64,000 nucleotides of DNA, taken from Flavonifractor hominis. GTDB taxonomy: Bacteria > Bacillota > Clostridia > Oscillospirales > Oscillospiraceae. Both the position numbers and the translations under genes were made by a program. Positions 1 through 9,179 of this stretch are shown here, piece by piece. The notes below the pieces were generated by a model that was not told the DNA's origin, searched no databases, and saw only the letters and a list, made by a program, of their open reading frames with translations. Positions within the stretch are counted from its first letter, which is position 1. Each line of letters opens with the position of its first letter. The stretch lies in the NCBI RefSeq assembly GCF_040095835.1, contig NZ_JBBMFT010000001.1:186001-250000 (forward strand), written 5' to 3'.

Positions 1-129
1 GAATATCAGGGGGCTCTCGTGGTATGCTCAGGGGGTGGGGACCCGTCTGTACGACTGCGGATCGTGGAATCCGTGTCCGCTTTGACCGGCCTGGGGGCCG
101 ACCGGATATCAGTTTGTAAAGGAAAGTGA
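1..129 (+). CDS. spoIIIAG: SpoIIIAG, C-terminal end (partial)
   Basis: The frame is open from the first base and ends at TGA 127-129. The visible residues (about 42) include GALVVCSGGGDPSVRLRIVE and an ADRISVCK-like end, matching the C-terminus of stage III sporulation protein AG. That protein is a mother-cell component of the SpoIIIA-SpoIIQ channel across the inter-membrane space of the engulfed forespore. spoIIIAH follows 4 bp after the stop, as in the spoIIIA operon. The rest of the gene lies outside the window. Confidence 0.8.
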   Translation, partial: EYQGALVVCSGGGDPSVRLRIVESVSALTGLGADRISVCKGK

Positions 130-133
130 GGAA

Positions 134-724
134 ATGAAGATGAAACTCTGGAAGCGAAACGCAGTGGTAGCGGCAATTGTGCTCTTTGTGTGTATGGCGG
201 TTTATCTGAACTGGTCCTACCAGAATGGAGAGACAGCCGATGCGGGCAAGACGCTGGGGCAGGCCGAGATGGTCTCCGGACAGACGGGAGATCCACTGGT
301 GGATACCGCTGCGGCCTCCGCAACACCTGCGGCTACTGGTTCTCCGGCTCCCGAGGCACAACAGGAGAGCGGGTACTTTGCCACGGCCCGGCTGAATCGT
401 CAGCAGGCTCGGGACAGTGCGCTGTCTATCCTTCAGGATGCCTCCTCCGGCGAAAATGTGGATGACGCCATGAAGGAGGAGAATAATCAGGCCATCCAGA
501 CCTTGGCCAACTACACCGTTTCCGAAGCTCAGATCGAAAACCTGGTTACAGCCAAGGGATACGCCGACTGTGTGGCGTTTATCGGGGAGGAGAGCGTCAG
601 TGTCGTAGTGGCTGCCACGGAGGGCGGGCTTACCGATGCGGATATCGCCAAGATCACAGAGATTGTCACCGATGAGACAGGCTATGCTGCCAGTCAGGTC
701 AAGATTATAGAAGCCGAGGCGTAG
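134..724 (+). CDS. spoIIIAH: Stage III sporulation protein AH
   Basis: This 196-aa protein has a short basic N-terminus (MKMKLWKRN), one membrane segment at about residues 10-28 ending in YLNWSY, a Thr/Ala/Pro linker, and a C-terminal ring-building (YscJ-like) domain from about residue 80. These are the features of SpoIIIAH, which sits in the mother-cell membrane and pairs with forespore SpoIIQ to form the feeding channel. It is the last gene of the spoIIIA operon and directly follows spoIIIAG. Length is normal for the clostridial form. Confidence 0.93.
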   Translation: MKMKLWKRNAVVAAIVLFVCMAVYLNWSYQNGETADAGKTLGQAEMVSGQTGDPLVDTAAASATPAATGSPAPEAQQESGYFATARLNRQQARDSALSILQDASSGENVDDAMKEENNQAIQTLANYTVSEAQIENLVTAKGYADCVAFIGEESVSVVVAATEGGLTDADIAKITEIVTDETGYAASQVKIIEAEA

Positions 725-812
725 TGCGCCGGACCGGGTGAAAAATCAGTTGTAATTTCTCTTATTTGTGGTACAATGAACATACAGTACACACAAAAGG
801 AGCGTGACCAGA

Positions 813-1202
813 ATGGCTGATGGAAAGGAGTATGTCTCCCGCCCGGATGAGCTGGGAAACATCCATATATCCGAGGAAGTCCTAGCGGTGATTGCCGCGG
901 CCGCCGCCATGGAGGTGGAGGGTGTGGGCAGCCTCTCTGCCAATCTTGGCAGTGATATTGCCGAACTGCTGGGCGGCAAGAAGAACTTGTCCAAAGGTAT
1001 CCACATTACGGTGGAGGAAGAGAGCGTTCGGGTCGACCTGTCCCTGTTTATCAAGTATGGGTATACCATTATTGATGTAGCCAAACAGGTTCAGAACGCT
1101 GTATATAATGCCATTGAAAACACCAGCGGCCTGACGGTGGAATGCATCAACGTCCACGTGGCTGGCGTCTCATTTGAGCGGGAAGCCAAAAAGCAGGCGT
1201 AA
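813..1202 (+). CDS. Asp23/Gls24 family envelope stress protein
   Basis: This 129-aa protein has the Asp23/Gls24 fold: an IHISEEVLAVIAAAAAMEVEGV segment near the start, then VRVDLSLFIKYGYTI and AVYNAIENTSG. In Firmicutes these proteins lie at or near the membrane, and one copy regularly sits just upstream of nusB, as here. ATG 813 is chosen over GTG 804 because the ribosome site AAAGGAG (about 796-802) gives normal spacing only to the ATG. The exact function is not settled in the family. Confidence 0.85.
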   Translation: MADGKEYVSRPDELGNIHISEEVLAVIAAAAAMEVEGVGSLSANLGSDIAELLGGKKNLSKGIHITVEEESVRVDLSLFIKYGYTIIDVAKQVQNAVYNAIENTSGLTVECINVHVAGVSFEREAKKQA

Positions 1203-1392
1203 ACAGTCGGACACCGGGGAACAGGGGGGAAGTGCCCTTTTGTTCCCCGGTGTTTTGTTGTGCGTAGGAAAACACAAGCGACTTTTTCCGCCTGTATGTA
1301 ATTTGCTCTTTTCTTTTTCTACAGGTGTGTTGTATAATATCATTACTTATGGATATTACGATGCGGGTTCGGCCCGCTATGGAGGAAATGGA

Positions 1393-1881
1393 ATGACCAG
1401 AACTGCTGCCCGTGAAATCGCGGTCCACTTTGCCTTTGAGCTGGGATTTACCGGCCAGACGGCGGACGAGCTGCTGGAAGAAGCCCTGAATCGCAAGACA
1501 TTTGCGCAGATTGGCGAGGAGGAGCCACTGTATACGGAATTTCCCAATGAGACGCAGCGGGAGTATATTGTCAAGCTGGTGAAGGGTGTGTATGAGCACA
1601 GCCCTGAGCTGGATGAATATATCTCGAAGTATGCCATCGGCTGGAAGTTTTCCAGACTCAACCGGGTAGCCATTGCCATTATGCGGGTTGCCATGTATGA
1701 GATCCTGTATATGCAGGACATCCCCAATGCTGCCGCCATCAATGAGGCGGTAGAGATGACCAAGCACTATGAGGAACCGGAAGTGGTTTCCTTTGTTAAT
1801 GGTATTCTGGGTTCTTTTGTGCGCAATGAATGTCCCCCGGATCCTGTGAGTCTCCCCCGCCAGGGGGAGCCGGAGGCGTAA
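1393..1881 (+). CDS. nusB: Transcription antitermination protein NusB
   Basis: This 162-aa all-helical protein begins TRTAAREIAVHFAFELGF, the usual NusB start, and contains the late motif AAINEAVEMTKHY with FVNGILGSFVR near the end. NusB binds boxA RNA with S10 (NusE) and supports antitermination in rRNA operons. ATG 1393 follows the ribosome site GGAGGA (1381-1386). The preceding 190 bp between the Gls24 gene and nusB show a GC-rich inverted repeat around 1208-1255 (CCGGGGAACA / TGTTCCCCGG), which could be a terminator-like stem. Confidence 0.9.
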   Translation: MTRTAAREIAVHFAFELGFTGQTADELLEEALNRKTFAQIGEEEPLYTEFPNETQREYIVKLVKGVYEHSPELDEYISKYAIGWKFSRLNRVAIAIMRVAMYEILYMQDIPNAAAINEAVEMTKHYEEPEVVSFVNGILGSFVRNECPPDPVSLPRQGEPEA

Positions 1882-1882
1882 T

Positions 1883-2812
1883 ATGCGCGCCCTTGGCATT
1901 GATACCAGCAATTATACAACCTCTGCAGCCGTATTTGACGGAGACGGAGGCTATCATGCCAGCCGTCTTCTGGATGTGCGTCCCGGGGAGTTGGGACTAC
2001 GGCAGAGTGACGCACTTTTTCAGCATGTCAAGCGTCTGCCCGGGCAGATCGCCCAACTAAAAGAGGCTGGATGGCTGACCGGGCTGTCCGCCGTGGGGGC
2101 CAGCACCCGCCCCAGGGAGGTGGAGGGCTCTTATATGCCCTGCTTTCTAGCGGGAGAGGGGCAGGCTCGCGTTTTGGCAGACGGGCTGGATGTGCCTTTT
2201 TATGCCTTTTCCCATCAGCAGGGGCATATTGCCGCTGCGGCCTGGTCAGCCGGACATATGGATTGGCTGGACCGGCCCTTTCTGGCCTGGCATCTCTCCG
2301 GTGGTACTACGGAACTTCTGTATGTACGGCCGGATGGAGTGAATGTCCGGGCCGAGCGGGTGGGAGGAACCAGTGATATTTCTGCCGGTCAGCTTATTGA
2401 CCGGACAGGTGTACTGCTTGGGCTGCCCTTTCCGGCCGGAAAGGCGCTGGATGCTTTAGCTGCTGAAGCGCAGCTCCGGGCTGGCTTCCCTGTGAAGCGT
2501 AATGATCTGACGTTCTCTCTGTCGGGAATGGAGAATCAGGTAAAAGCCATGGCCGAACGTGGAGAGCTACCTGCCCAGATTGCCCGTTTTACACTGGAGA
2601 CGGTAGCGTCAATTGTGCGGCGTACCACAGACGCCGCTCGGGAGCGCTGGCCTGGACTGCCGGTGCTGTGCTCCGGAGGCGTGGCCTCCAATCGCCTGCT
2701 GCGCACGGTCATGGCGGATGCCGCCTTTGCCCAGCCCCAATATTCCACGGACAATGCCATGGGTGTGGCGATCCTGGCTTGGCGGGCCTGGAGAGAGGGA
2801 GCGGTAAAATGA
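1883..2812 (+). CDS. TsaD/Kae1-like (peptidase M22 family) protein
   Basis: This 309-aa ASKHA-fold protein starts MRALGIDTSNYTTSAAVFD, and an HQQGHIAAA stretch matches the metal-binding HxxxH of the TsaD/Kae1 family. It lacks parts of true TsaD and belongs to the short paralogue clade found beside nusB and xseA in Oscillospiraceae, so a role in tRNA t6A synthesis should not be assumed. It starts 2 bp after nusB, and its TGA overlaps the ATG of xseA, indicating translational coupling. Biochemical role unknown. Confidence 0.75.
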   Translation: MRALGIDTSNYTTSAAVFDGDGGYHASRLLDVRPGELGLRQSDALFQHVKRLPGQIAQLKEAGWLTGLSAVGASTRPREVEGSYMPCFLAGEGQARVLADGLDVPFYAFSHQQGHIAAAAWSAGHMDWLDRPFLAWHLSGGTTELLYVRPDGVNVRAERVGGTSDISAGQLIDRTGVLLGLPFPAGKALDALAAEAQLRAGFPVKRNDLTFSLSGMENQVKAMAERGELPAQIARFTLETVASIVRRTTDAARERWPGLPVLCSGGVASNRLLRTVMADAAFAQPQYSTDNAMGVAILAWRAWREGAVK

Positions 2813-4002
2813 ATCAGGCGCCTGTCTACAGCGTCACACAGGTCAACCAGTATATTAAGAGCTTGTTGGATTGTGACGGCGCACTGTCCGGCCTGTATGT
2901 GTGTGGGGAGATTTCCAATTACAAAACCTATCCCTCCGGTCATCACTATTTTTCACTTAAAGATCCGGAGGGGGCGATTCGCTGCGTCATGTTCCGTCGG
3001 GAGGCTGCCGGACTGCGTTTTCGGCCGGAGAACGGGATGAAGGTCATTGCCTTTGGACGGGTCACCGTTTTTCCGAGGGATGGGCAGTATCAGCTCTATT
3101 GTACCCAGATCACCCCTGACGGTGTAGGTGATTTGCATCTGGCCTTTGAACAGCTGAAGACCCGGCTTTACCAGCAGGGGCTGTTTGATCAGGCCCATAA
3201 AAAGCCCATTCCCAAGATGCCCGGGAGGATTGCACTTATTACGTCCTCGGCCGGTGCGGCGGTGCGGGATATGATCCGTATCCTGGGTGCCCGGTGGCCC
3301 ATGGCACAGGTGCTCGTCCTTCCGGTACGAGTACAGGGGCAGGAAGCCCCTGGAGAAATCTGTGCGGCGATCGCGTGGGCCAATCGGTATCGGGTGGCCG
3401 ACCTCATCATTACCGGCCGGGGCGGCGGCTCCATGGAGGATCTTTGGGCTTTTAACGATGAGGCGGTGGCTCGGAGCATCTATGCCTCTGAATTGCCGGT
3501 CATCTCAGCGGTGGGGCATGAGCCGGATGTGACGATTTCTGACTTTGTGGCAGATCTCCGGGCGTCAACGCCGTCCAATGCGGCTGAGCTGGCCGTACCG
3601 GATCAGGAAGAGGTGCGTGCCTGGCTGAGCCAGATGGGAGCGCGTATGTCCCAGGCGGTGGAGCGGCGGTTGGACGGCGCCCGCAAGGAACTGGAACGGG
3701 CCGGACACTGTCGGGCATTGCAGGCTCCGATGAATTATATCAATGATCGACGAATGCTGCTGGACTTTCAGCGGGATCGCCTGGCTCACGGACTTAACCG
3801 GACTTTGAGCCGGGAGCGGGAACGCTTTGCACGCACGGCAGCTGCGCTGGATGCGCTTAGTCCGCTGAAAGTGCTGGGACGGGGTTATGCCATTGCGCAG
3901 AAGCCGACCGGCAAGGTAGTCCGCTCTGTGGTTGAGGTGCAGACAGGAGAGGAACTATGCCTGCGTTTGGCGGATGGGACGCTGAATTGCCAGGTAAAGT
4001 AG
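2809..4002 (+). CDS. xseA: Exodeoxyribonuclease VII large subunit
   Basis: This 397-aa protein has an N-terminal OB fold (about residues 5-100: SVTQVNQYIKSLLD, GEISNYK, GHHYFSLKD) and the catalytic domain with RIALITSSAGAAVRDMI, TGRGGGSMEDLWAFNDE and SAVGHEPDVTISDFVAD. ExoVII degrades single-stranded DNA to short oligonucleotides and needs the XseB small subunit encoded next. ATG 2809 overlaps the upstream stop (ATGA). Confidence 0.95.
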   Translation: MNQAPVYSVTQVNQYIKSLLDCDGALSGLYVCGEISNYKTYPSGHHYFSLKDPEGAIRCVMFRREAAGLRFRPENGMKVIAFGRVTVFPRDGQYQLYCTQITPDGVGDLHLAFEQLKTRLYQQGLFDQAHKKPIPKMPGRIALITSSAGAAVRDMIRILGARWPMAQVLVLPVRVQGQEAPGEICAAIAWANRYRVADLIITGRGGGSMEDLWAFNDEAVARSIYASELPVISAVGHEPDVTISDFVADLRASTPSNAAELAVPDQEEVRAWLSQMGARMSQAVERRLDGARKELERAGHCRALQAPMNYINDRRMLLDFQRDRLAHGLNRTLSRERERFARTAAALDALSPLKVLGRGYAIAQKPTGKVVRSVVEVQTGEELCLRLADGTLNCQVK

Positions 4003-4031
4003 CGGAGCAAAACCGGAAAGGAACTTGGATT

Positions 4032-4265
4032 ATGGCAGAAAAAAAGCTGAGCTTTGAACAGTCAATGGCCCGGCTGGAGGAGATTGTAAAACAGCTGGAG
4101 CAGGGCGACGCACCGCTGGAGGATGCGCTGGCCCTGTTTGAAGAGGGGACCAAACTGATGAAGAAATGCTCCGCGCAGCTGGACAAAGCCGAGCAGAAGG
4201 TATCCAAGCTGCTGGCCGGGCCAGATGGGGCACCGGTAGAGCAGCCGTTTGATGGGGAGGGATAG
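4032..4265 (+). CDS. xseB: Exodeoxyribonuclease VII small subunit
   Basis: This 77-aa helical hairpin protein contains LSFEQSMARLEEIVKQLE and LEDALALFEEGTKLMKKC, the hallmark of XseB, which binds the helical stalk of XseA. It starts 29 bp after xseA; ATG 4032 is preceded by GGAAAGGAA (about 4014-4023). The C-terminal tail (GPDGAPVEQPFDGEG) is acidic and disordered-looking. Confidence 0.93.
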   Translation: MAEKKLSFEQSMARLEEIVKQLEQGDAPLEDALALFEEGTKLMKKCSAQLDKAEQKVSKLLAGPDGAPVEQPFDGEG

Positions 4266-4268
4266 CGC

Positions 4269-5150
4269 GTGGACAGCAAGCAGTGCCTGCAGGCCCATCG
4301 GGACCTGATTGAGGCCTGGCTCCAGCATGCCTTCCAGGAGCGGGAGCCAAGAGGAAATCTTTATGATGCCATGTGCTACAGTTTGCTGGCAGGCGGGAAA
4401 CGAATCCGTCCGGTTTTGCTGCTGGAGAGCTGTCGGCTGTGCGGCGGAGATCCGGAACAGGTTCTGCCCTTTGCCGGCGCCATCGAGATGATCCATACCT
4501 ATTCGCTGATCCATGACGATCTGCCTTGCATGGACGATGACGATCTGCGCCGCGGCCGACCCACAAACCACAAAGTGTACGGTGAGGCGATGGCAGTTCT
4601 GGCCGGTGACAGCCTTTTGACAGCTGCTTTTGAATTTATGTTGGAGCAAAGGACCCAGATTCCGCCGGAGCGGACGTTGGAAGCGGCGGGTATCTTGGCT
4701 CGGGCTGCTGGTGCCCGCGGTATGGTGGGCGGTCAAGTATTGGATATGGACGGCGAGGGACGGACCTTGGGCATGAATGAGCTGGAGGAACTGCAGCGGC
4801 TCAAGACCGGCGCTCTGATTCAGGCGGCGGTGGAGATGGGATGTGTCCTCGCCGGTGGTACCGTGGAACAGCGGGCTGCTCTATGCCGTTATGCGGAACA
4901 TTTGGGCCTGGCTTTCCAAATACAGGATGATGTACTGGACGTAGTAGGGAAAACAGAGACCCTTGGGAAAACCGTTGGCTCTGATGCCAAAAGTGAGAAA
5001 AATACCTTTGTAACGCTGAAAGGGGTAGAGGCCTGTGGCGAGCTGGTGTCGCGCCTGACAGCGGAAGCGGTGGATGCACTGGCTCCGTTTGGAGAAGGGG
5101 CTCAGGCACTCTGCTGGCTGGCGAACACATTGGCGACCCGCGAGAAATGA
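4269..5150 (+). CDS. ispA: Geranyl/farnesyl diphosphate synthase
   Basis: This 293-aa polyprenyl synthase carries the first Asp-rich motif DDLPCMDDDDLRRGRPTNHK (about residues 82-101) and the second FQIQDDVLD (about 217-225). It condenses isopentenyl diphosphate with dimethylallyl or geranyl diphosphate to make C15 prenyl diphosphate. It begins with GTG 4269 after GGGGAGGG and lies in the usual xseB-ispA-dxs neighbourhood, so supply of isoprenoid precursor (dxs) and its use are encoded together. Confidence 0.93.
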   Translation: MDSKQCLQAHRDLIEAWLQHAFQEREPRGNLYDAMCYSLLAGGKRIRPVLLLESCRLCGGDPEQVLPFAGAIEMIHTYSLIHDDLPCMDDDDLRRGRPTNHKVYGEAMAVLAGDSLLTAAFEFMLEQRTQIPPERTLEAAGILARAAGARGMVGGQVLDMDGEGRTLGMNELEELQRLKTGALIQAAVEMGCVLAGGTVEQRAALCRYAEHLGLAFQIQDDVLDVVGKTETLGKTVGSDAKSEKNTFVTLKGVEACGELVSRLTAEAVDALAPFGEGAQALCWLANTLATREK

Positions 5151-5160
5151 GGCTGAGAGC

Positions 5161-5622
5161 ATGAAAAACGTAGTCGATTTCTTTACTGGAAATCTGATTT
5201 TAAATTTGTCTATTTTGGCTTGGGCGATCGCACAGGTACTGAAGTTTATTATTGTACTGATTACCCAGCACCGGCTGGACTGGCGGCATATTTTGTCCAG
5301 TGGCGGTATGCCCAGCTCTCACTCGGCGTTCGTATGTGCCTGTGCTACCGCTATGGGGTATATGTATGGATGGTCGTCGCCGGTTTTTACCATTTCGGCG
5401 GTTGTAGCCATCGTGGTGATGTACGATGCGGCCAATGTCCGTAAGGCCGCGGGAGAACAGGCCAAGATTCTGAACTATATTATGGAACACTGGACAGAGA
5501 TGAAGCCAGCGCTTTTTGGAAAAGAGTTGAAGGAATTTTTGGGACACACGCCGTTCCAGGTCCTAATGGGCGGTCTGCTTGGAATTGCGGTGGGCCTGTT
5601 AGGAGCGTGGCTCTGGCAATAA
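5161..5622 (+). CDS. Divergent PAP2 family membrane protein
   Basis: This 153-aa protein has several membrane segments (LILNLSILAWAIAQVLKFII; a middle pair; a C-terminal VLMGGLLGIAVGLLGAWL) and the divergent-PAP2 motifs MPSSHSAFVCACATAMGY and YDAANVRKAAGEQAKILN. Members resemble lipid-phosphate phosphatases but most are uncharacterised. Context between ispA and dxs makes an isoprenoid-phosphate substrate plausible, but this is inference. Its end overlaps the long form of dxs by 16 bp. Confidence 0.85.
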   Translation: MKNVVDFFTGNLILNLSILAWAIAQVLKFIIVLITQHRLDWRHILSSGGMPSSHSAFVCACATAMGYMYGWSSPVFTISAVVAIVVMYDAANVRKAAGEQAKILNYIMEHWTEMKPALFGKELKEFLGHTPFQVLMGGLLGIAVGLLGAWLWQ

Positions 5623-7514
5623 GCGGACGAAAAGATTCGGGGACAGGAGGTGTTACCATTCTTAGTCTGGATGAGCTTTCCGATGATCTGAGTGCACTGA
5701 GCGATAGCGAGGCTGCGGAGGTATGCACTCTCTTACGGGCCAGACTGATCGATACCGTTTCCCGCACAGGGGGGCACCTTGCTTCCAGTCTTGGTGCGGT
5801 AGAGATCATTGTGGCTATTCACCGGGTATTTAATACCGGAGTGGACCGGCTGGTTTTTGATGTGGGACACCAGTGCTATGCCCATAAGATCCTGACAGGG
5901 CGCAACGCCGCAATGGAGACGCTGCGCTCTTTTGGCGGGATTGCAGGATTTCCCAAACCGTCGGAGAGCGCGTGTGACGCCTTTATCGCCGGGCATGCAT
6001 CCAATTCTGTTTCGGTGGCAGTGGGAATGGCCCGTGCCAGAACATTGCAGAAGAAGAACTATCAGGTCCTGGCTTTGATCGGAGACGGCGCGCTTTCTGG
6101 CGGCCTGGCATATGAGGGATTGTCGGATGCCGGAAACAGTGGGGAACCGCTGATTGTTATTTTAAATGACAATGGCATGTCCATCACCAAAAGTGTGGGT
6201 GGTGTGGCGGAGCACTTGGCGCATCAGCGTCTCAAACCTCAGTATCTGCGTTTTAAAAAGGGGTACCGTAAGGCGATGAATGTATTGCCGCTGGGCGGGC
6301 ATATTTATCGCGTGACCCATAAGATCAAAACGGCGGTCAAGGAGACTTTACTGCCATGCAGTTTATTTGAGGATATGGGCTTTACCTACCTGGGGCCGGT
6401 GGATGGACATGATGTAAAGGGATTGACCCGCCTGCTGCGTTATGCTAAGGATTTACAAGGCCCAGTCCTGCTCCATGTAAGGACTGTAAAGGGAAAAGGC
6501 TATATACATGCAGAGCGCAATCCGGACCGGTTTCATGGTGTAGGGCGCTTTTGCGTGGAGACCGGACAACCGATTCAGCCTCCGCAGCGCAATTTCTCCG
6601 CAGTGTTTGGTGAGACACTATGCATGCTGGCAGAGCAGGATGACCGTATTTGTGCCATTACGGCGGCAATGCAGGGCGGTACAGGTCTGGATAGATTTGC
6701 GCAGCGCTTCTCAGAGCGCTTTTTTGATGTTGGGATTGCCGAAGGACATGCTACGGCCATGGCCGCAGGCATGGCAAAACAAGGGATGCGTCCGGTGTTT
6801 GCGGTCTATTCTTCCTTCCTACAACGGGCTTATGATATGCTGATTCACGATGTTGCACTCCAGAAGCTACATGTAGTGCTGGCGGTGGATCGGGCAGGCC
6901 TGGTGGGAGAAGATGGTGAGACCCATCACGGAGTGTTTGATGCGGCATTTCTTGATACCGTACCTGGGATGACGGTTTTGTGCCCGAGCAGCTTTGCAGA
7001 GCTGCGCAGAATGATTCGACAGGCTTTTTATGAACTCGATGGACCGGTGGCTATCCGCTATGCCCGGGGTGGCGAGGGAGAATATCGGGAAGATTCCGGG
7101 CCGATGGGATCGGTGTGCCTGCGCAGTGGAGACGATTTGACACTGGTGAGTTATGGTATGATGATAAATCCTGTACTGGAATGTGCACGGCGGTTGGAAG
7201 AGGAAGGAATACAGAGCGATATTGTAAAGCTAAATACCATTACACCTTTAGAAATGGAGCCTATTCTTCGGTCGGTACGCAAAACCGGTCGACTGCTGGT
7301 GGCCGAAGATGTAATAGAGGCAAACTGTGTGGGACAGCGGATTGCAGCCGCCATATTGCAGGCGGGGATATCACTCCGGAGTATGGAATTGGTTAATCTT
7401 GGCCGCAGGTTTGTGACCCATGGTACAGTTCCGCAACTACAGAAACTCTGTGGGTTAGACGGCATGAGTCTGCGTGAGAAAGCAAAGGAGGTCTGCAGCC
7501 GTGGCGAGCGTTAA
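5607..7514 (+). CDS. dxs: 1-deoxy-D-xylulose-5-phosphate synthase
   Basis: This thiamine-diphosphate enzyme joins pyruvate and glyceraldehyde 3-phosphate in the first step of the MEP isoprenoid pathway. Visible motifs are GHQCYAHKILTGR, the ThDP-binding GDGALSGG...NDNGMS, and the transketolase pyrimidine domain (AVDRAGLVGEDGETHHGVFD). The longest frame begins at GTG 5607 (635 aa), but the family start lies close to ILSLDELSDDL. An excellent ribosome site, CAGGAGGT (5644-5651), sits 6 bp before ATT 5658, with no ATG, GTG or TTG in frame nearby. Real initiation may therefore be at ATT 5658 (618 aa). Confidence 0.92.
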   Translation: MALAISGRKDSGTGGVTILSLDELSDDLSALSDSEAAEVCTLLRARLIDTVSRTGGHLASSLGAVEIIVAIHRVFNTGVDRLVFDVGHQCYAHKILTGRNAAMETLRSFGGIAGFPKPSESACDAFIAGHASNSVSVAVGMARARTLQKKNYQVLALIGDGALSGGLAYEGLSDAGNSGEPLIVILNDNGMSITKSVGGVAEHLAHQRLKPQYLRFKKGYRKAMNVLPLGGHIYRVTHKIKTAVKETLLPCSLFEDMGFTYLGPVDGHDVKGLTRLLRYAKDLQGPVLLHVRTVKGKGYIHAERNPDRFHGVGRFCVETGQPIQPPQRNFSAVFGETLCMLAEQDDRICAITAAMQGGTGLDRFAQRFSERFFDVGIAEGHATAMAAGMAKQGMRPVFAVYSSFLQRAYDMLIHDVALQKLHVVLAVDRAGLVGEDGETHHGVFDAAFLDTVPGMTVLCPSSFAELRRMIRQAFYELDGPVAIRYARGGEGEYREDSGPMGSVCLRSGDDLTLVSYGMMINPVLECARRLEEEGIQSDIVKLNTITPLEMEPILRSVRKTGRLLVAEDVIEANCVGQRIAAAILQAGISLRSMELVNLGRRFVTHGTVPQLQKLCGLDGMSLREKAKEVCSRGER

Positions 7515-8316
7515 AAAACGGCTGGATATATTGCTGGTGGAGCGCGGCCTGGCAGAGAGCCGGCAACGTGCCCAGGCCATCATTATGAGCGGCCAGGTGT
7601 ATGTCAAAGAGCAGAAAGTAGACAAGGCCGGAGCACAGATCGAGGAAGGGGCTCCCATTGAAGTGCGTGGGCAGACGCTACCCTATGTCAGTCGTGGTGG
7701 ACTTAAACTGGAAAAAGCGCTTAAATGCTTTACGGGAATTGATCTTCACGGCGTTCACGCCATTGATGCAGGCGCCTCCACGGGTGGTTTTACCGACTGT
7801 ATGCTACAAAATGGAGCGGAAAAGGTCTATGCCGTGGATGTAGGCTACGGACAATTGGCCTGGAGCCTGCGCAGTGATCCGCGGGTGGTCTGCATGGAGC
7901 GGACCAATGTGCGATATCTGACAGCGGAACAGATCCCGGAGCTGTTGGATTTTGGGACGGTAGACGTATCCTTTATCTCATTGAAATTGATTTTACCTGC
8001 TTTGAGGGGAATTTTGAAGCCGGATGGGCAGGTGGTTTGCCTGGTCAAGCCTCAGTTTGAGGCAGGCAAGGATAAGGTGGGAAAAAAGGGCGTGGTGCGT
8101 GATCCAGCCGTCCACTTGGAGGTATTGCAGCAATTTTTGGTCAATGCGCAGGAAGCTGACTTCACTGTAAAGGAAATGACCTTTTCACCAATTCGGGGAC
8201 CAGAGGGAAATATTGAGTATCTGGGCCATCTGGTTGCGGGTAGAGGAGACATATGGGAAGGAGATTTGTCTGCTCTGGTAGAAGCATCTCACCATGAGCT
8301 GGAGGACAACAGATGA
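7501..8316 (+). CDS. tlyA: TlyA family RNA methyltransferase (S4-FtsJ)
   Basis: This 271-aa protein has an N-terminal S4 RNA-binding domain (KRLDILLVERGLAESRQRAQ) and an FtsJ-like SAM-binding domain (DAGASTGGFTDCML, AVDVGYGQL, LVKPQFEAGKDKV). Relatives 2'-O-methylate rRNA or are annotated as hemolysin A. GTG 7501 follows AAAGGAGGT and overlaps the last 14 bp of dxs; its own stop overlaps nadK. The dxs-tlyA-nadK-argR-recN order is a conserved Firmicute cluster. Confidence 0.92.
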   Translation: MASVKKRLDILLVERGLAESRQRAQAIIMSGQVYVKEQKVDKAGAQIEEGAPIEVRGQTLPYVSRGGLKLEKALKCFTGIDLHGVHAIDAGASTGGFTDCMLQNGAEKVYAVDVGYGQLAWSLRSDPRVVCMERTNVRYLTAEQIPELLDFGTVDVSFISLKLILPALRGILKPDGQVVCLVKPQFEAGKDKVGKKGVVRDPAVHLEVLQQFLVNAQEADFTVKEMTFSPIRGPEGNIEYLGHLVAGRGDIWEGDLSALVEASHHELEDNR

Positions 8317-9176
8317 AAGTAGTACTCAGCCCCAATCCTTACCGGGACCGTGGTTTGAAAGCAGCTTTGGCGGCGGAGAAGATTTTGCGCAATGTAGGGG
8401 TAGAGACTGTCATGTGTCTTCCCTTTACAGTGGAGGGCGGAAATATAGAATTGCCCAAACACATTTCTTTTAAAAATACCCAGGAAGAGTTGAAGAGCGC
8501 AGATCTGTTGGTTTGTTTCGGCGGCGATGGTACAATTCTCCATGCGGCTAAAGACGCCAATGCCCATAAGGTGCCAATTTTAGGAGTAAATTTGGGCAGT
8601 GTTGGATTTATGGCCGAGTTGGAACAGAGCGAGTTGTCCATGCTTTCCAAGCTCGCGGCGGGGAAGTATACAGTGGAATCCCGCATGATGCTGGATGTTA
8701 CAGTGCGCCGGGACGGGAAGAGCGTGTACAATGATATTGCGTTGAACGATGCGGCCCTGACAAAAGGTGCGGTGGCACGAGTAGTAGATCTGGAGGTCTG
8801 CGCAGATAAGGTGCTTATCACCCGGTTTTCGGCGGATGGAGTAGTGATAAGTACACCTACCGGCTCTACTGCTTATTCTATGTCGGCAGGTGGTCCCATT
8901 GTGGAGCCAACAGCGGAAAACATTATTGTAACACCTATTTGCCCCCATGCGCTTTCGGCCCGTTCGTTTGTGTTGGGCCATGAGCGAACGGTATCGGTCA
9001 AGATGGGGCGTATGGCCCGTAAAACTGCCTATCTTTCAGTAGATGGTGGCAAGGCGTTCCGGCTGAATGGCGGCGATCTGGTGGAACTGCGCATATCCAA
9101 ATCCAGGACCAGGCTGGTGCGTGTGACCGGGCGGACGTTTTATGAAATACTCAACCAAAAGCTGGGAGGCGCATAA
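8313..9176 (+). CDS. nadK: NAD kinase
   Basis: This 287-aa protein contains the NAD kinase signatures FGGDGTILHAAK (GGDG, ATP/NAD phosphate binding) and PTGSTAYSMSAGGPIV. It makes NADP from NAD and ATP or polyphosphate in the cytosol. ATG 8313 overlaps the tlyA stop (ATGA-type overlap) and argR follows 3 bp after its stop, so all three are probably co-translated. Confidence 0.95.
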   Translation: MKVVLSPNPYRDRGLKAALAAEKILRNVGVETVMCLPFTVEGGNIELPKHISFKNTQEELKSADLLVCFGGDGTILHAAKDANAHKVPILGVNLGSVGFMAELEQSELSMLSKLAAGKYTVESRMMLDVTVRRDGKSVYNDIALNDAALTKGAVARVVDLEVCADKVLITRFSADGVVISTPTGSTAYSMSAGGPIVEPTAENIIVTPICPHALSARSFVLGHERTVSVKMGRMARKTAYLSVDGGKAFRLNGGDLVELRISKSRTRLVRVTGRTFYEILNQKLGGA

Positions 9177-9179
9177 AGC

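Noticed and set aside
1883..2812. True TsaD (t6A synthesis)
   Set aside because: The protein shares the fold and HxxxH but is shorter and differs in motifs; it fits the TsaD-like paralogue clade better.
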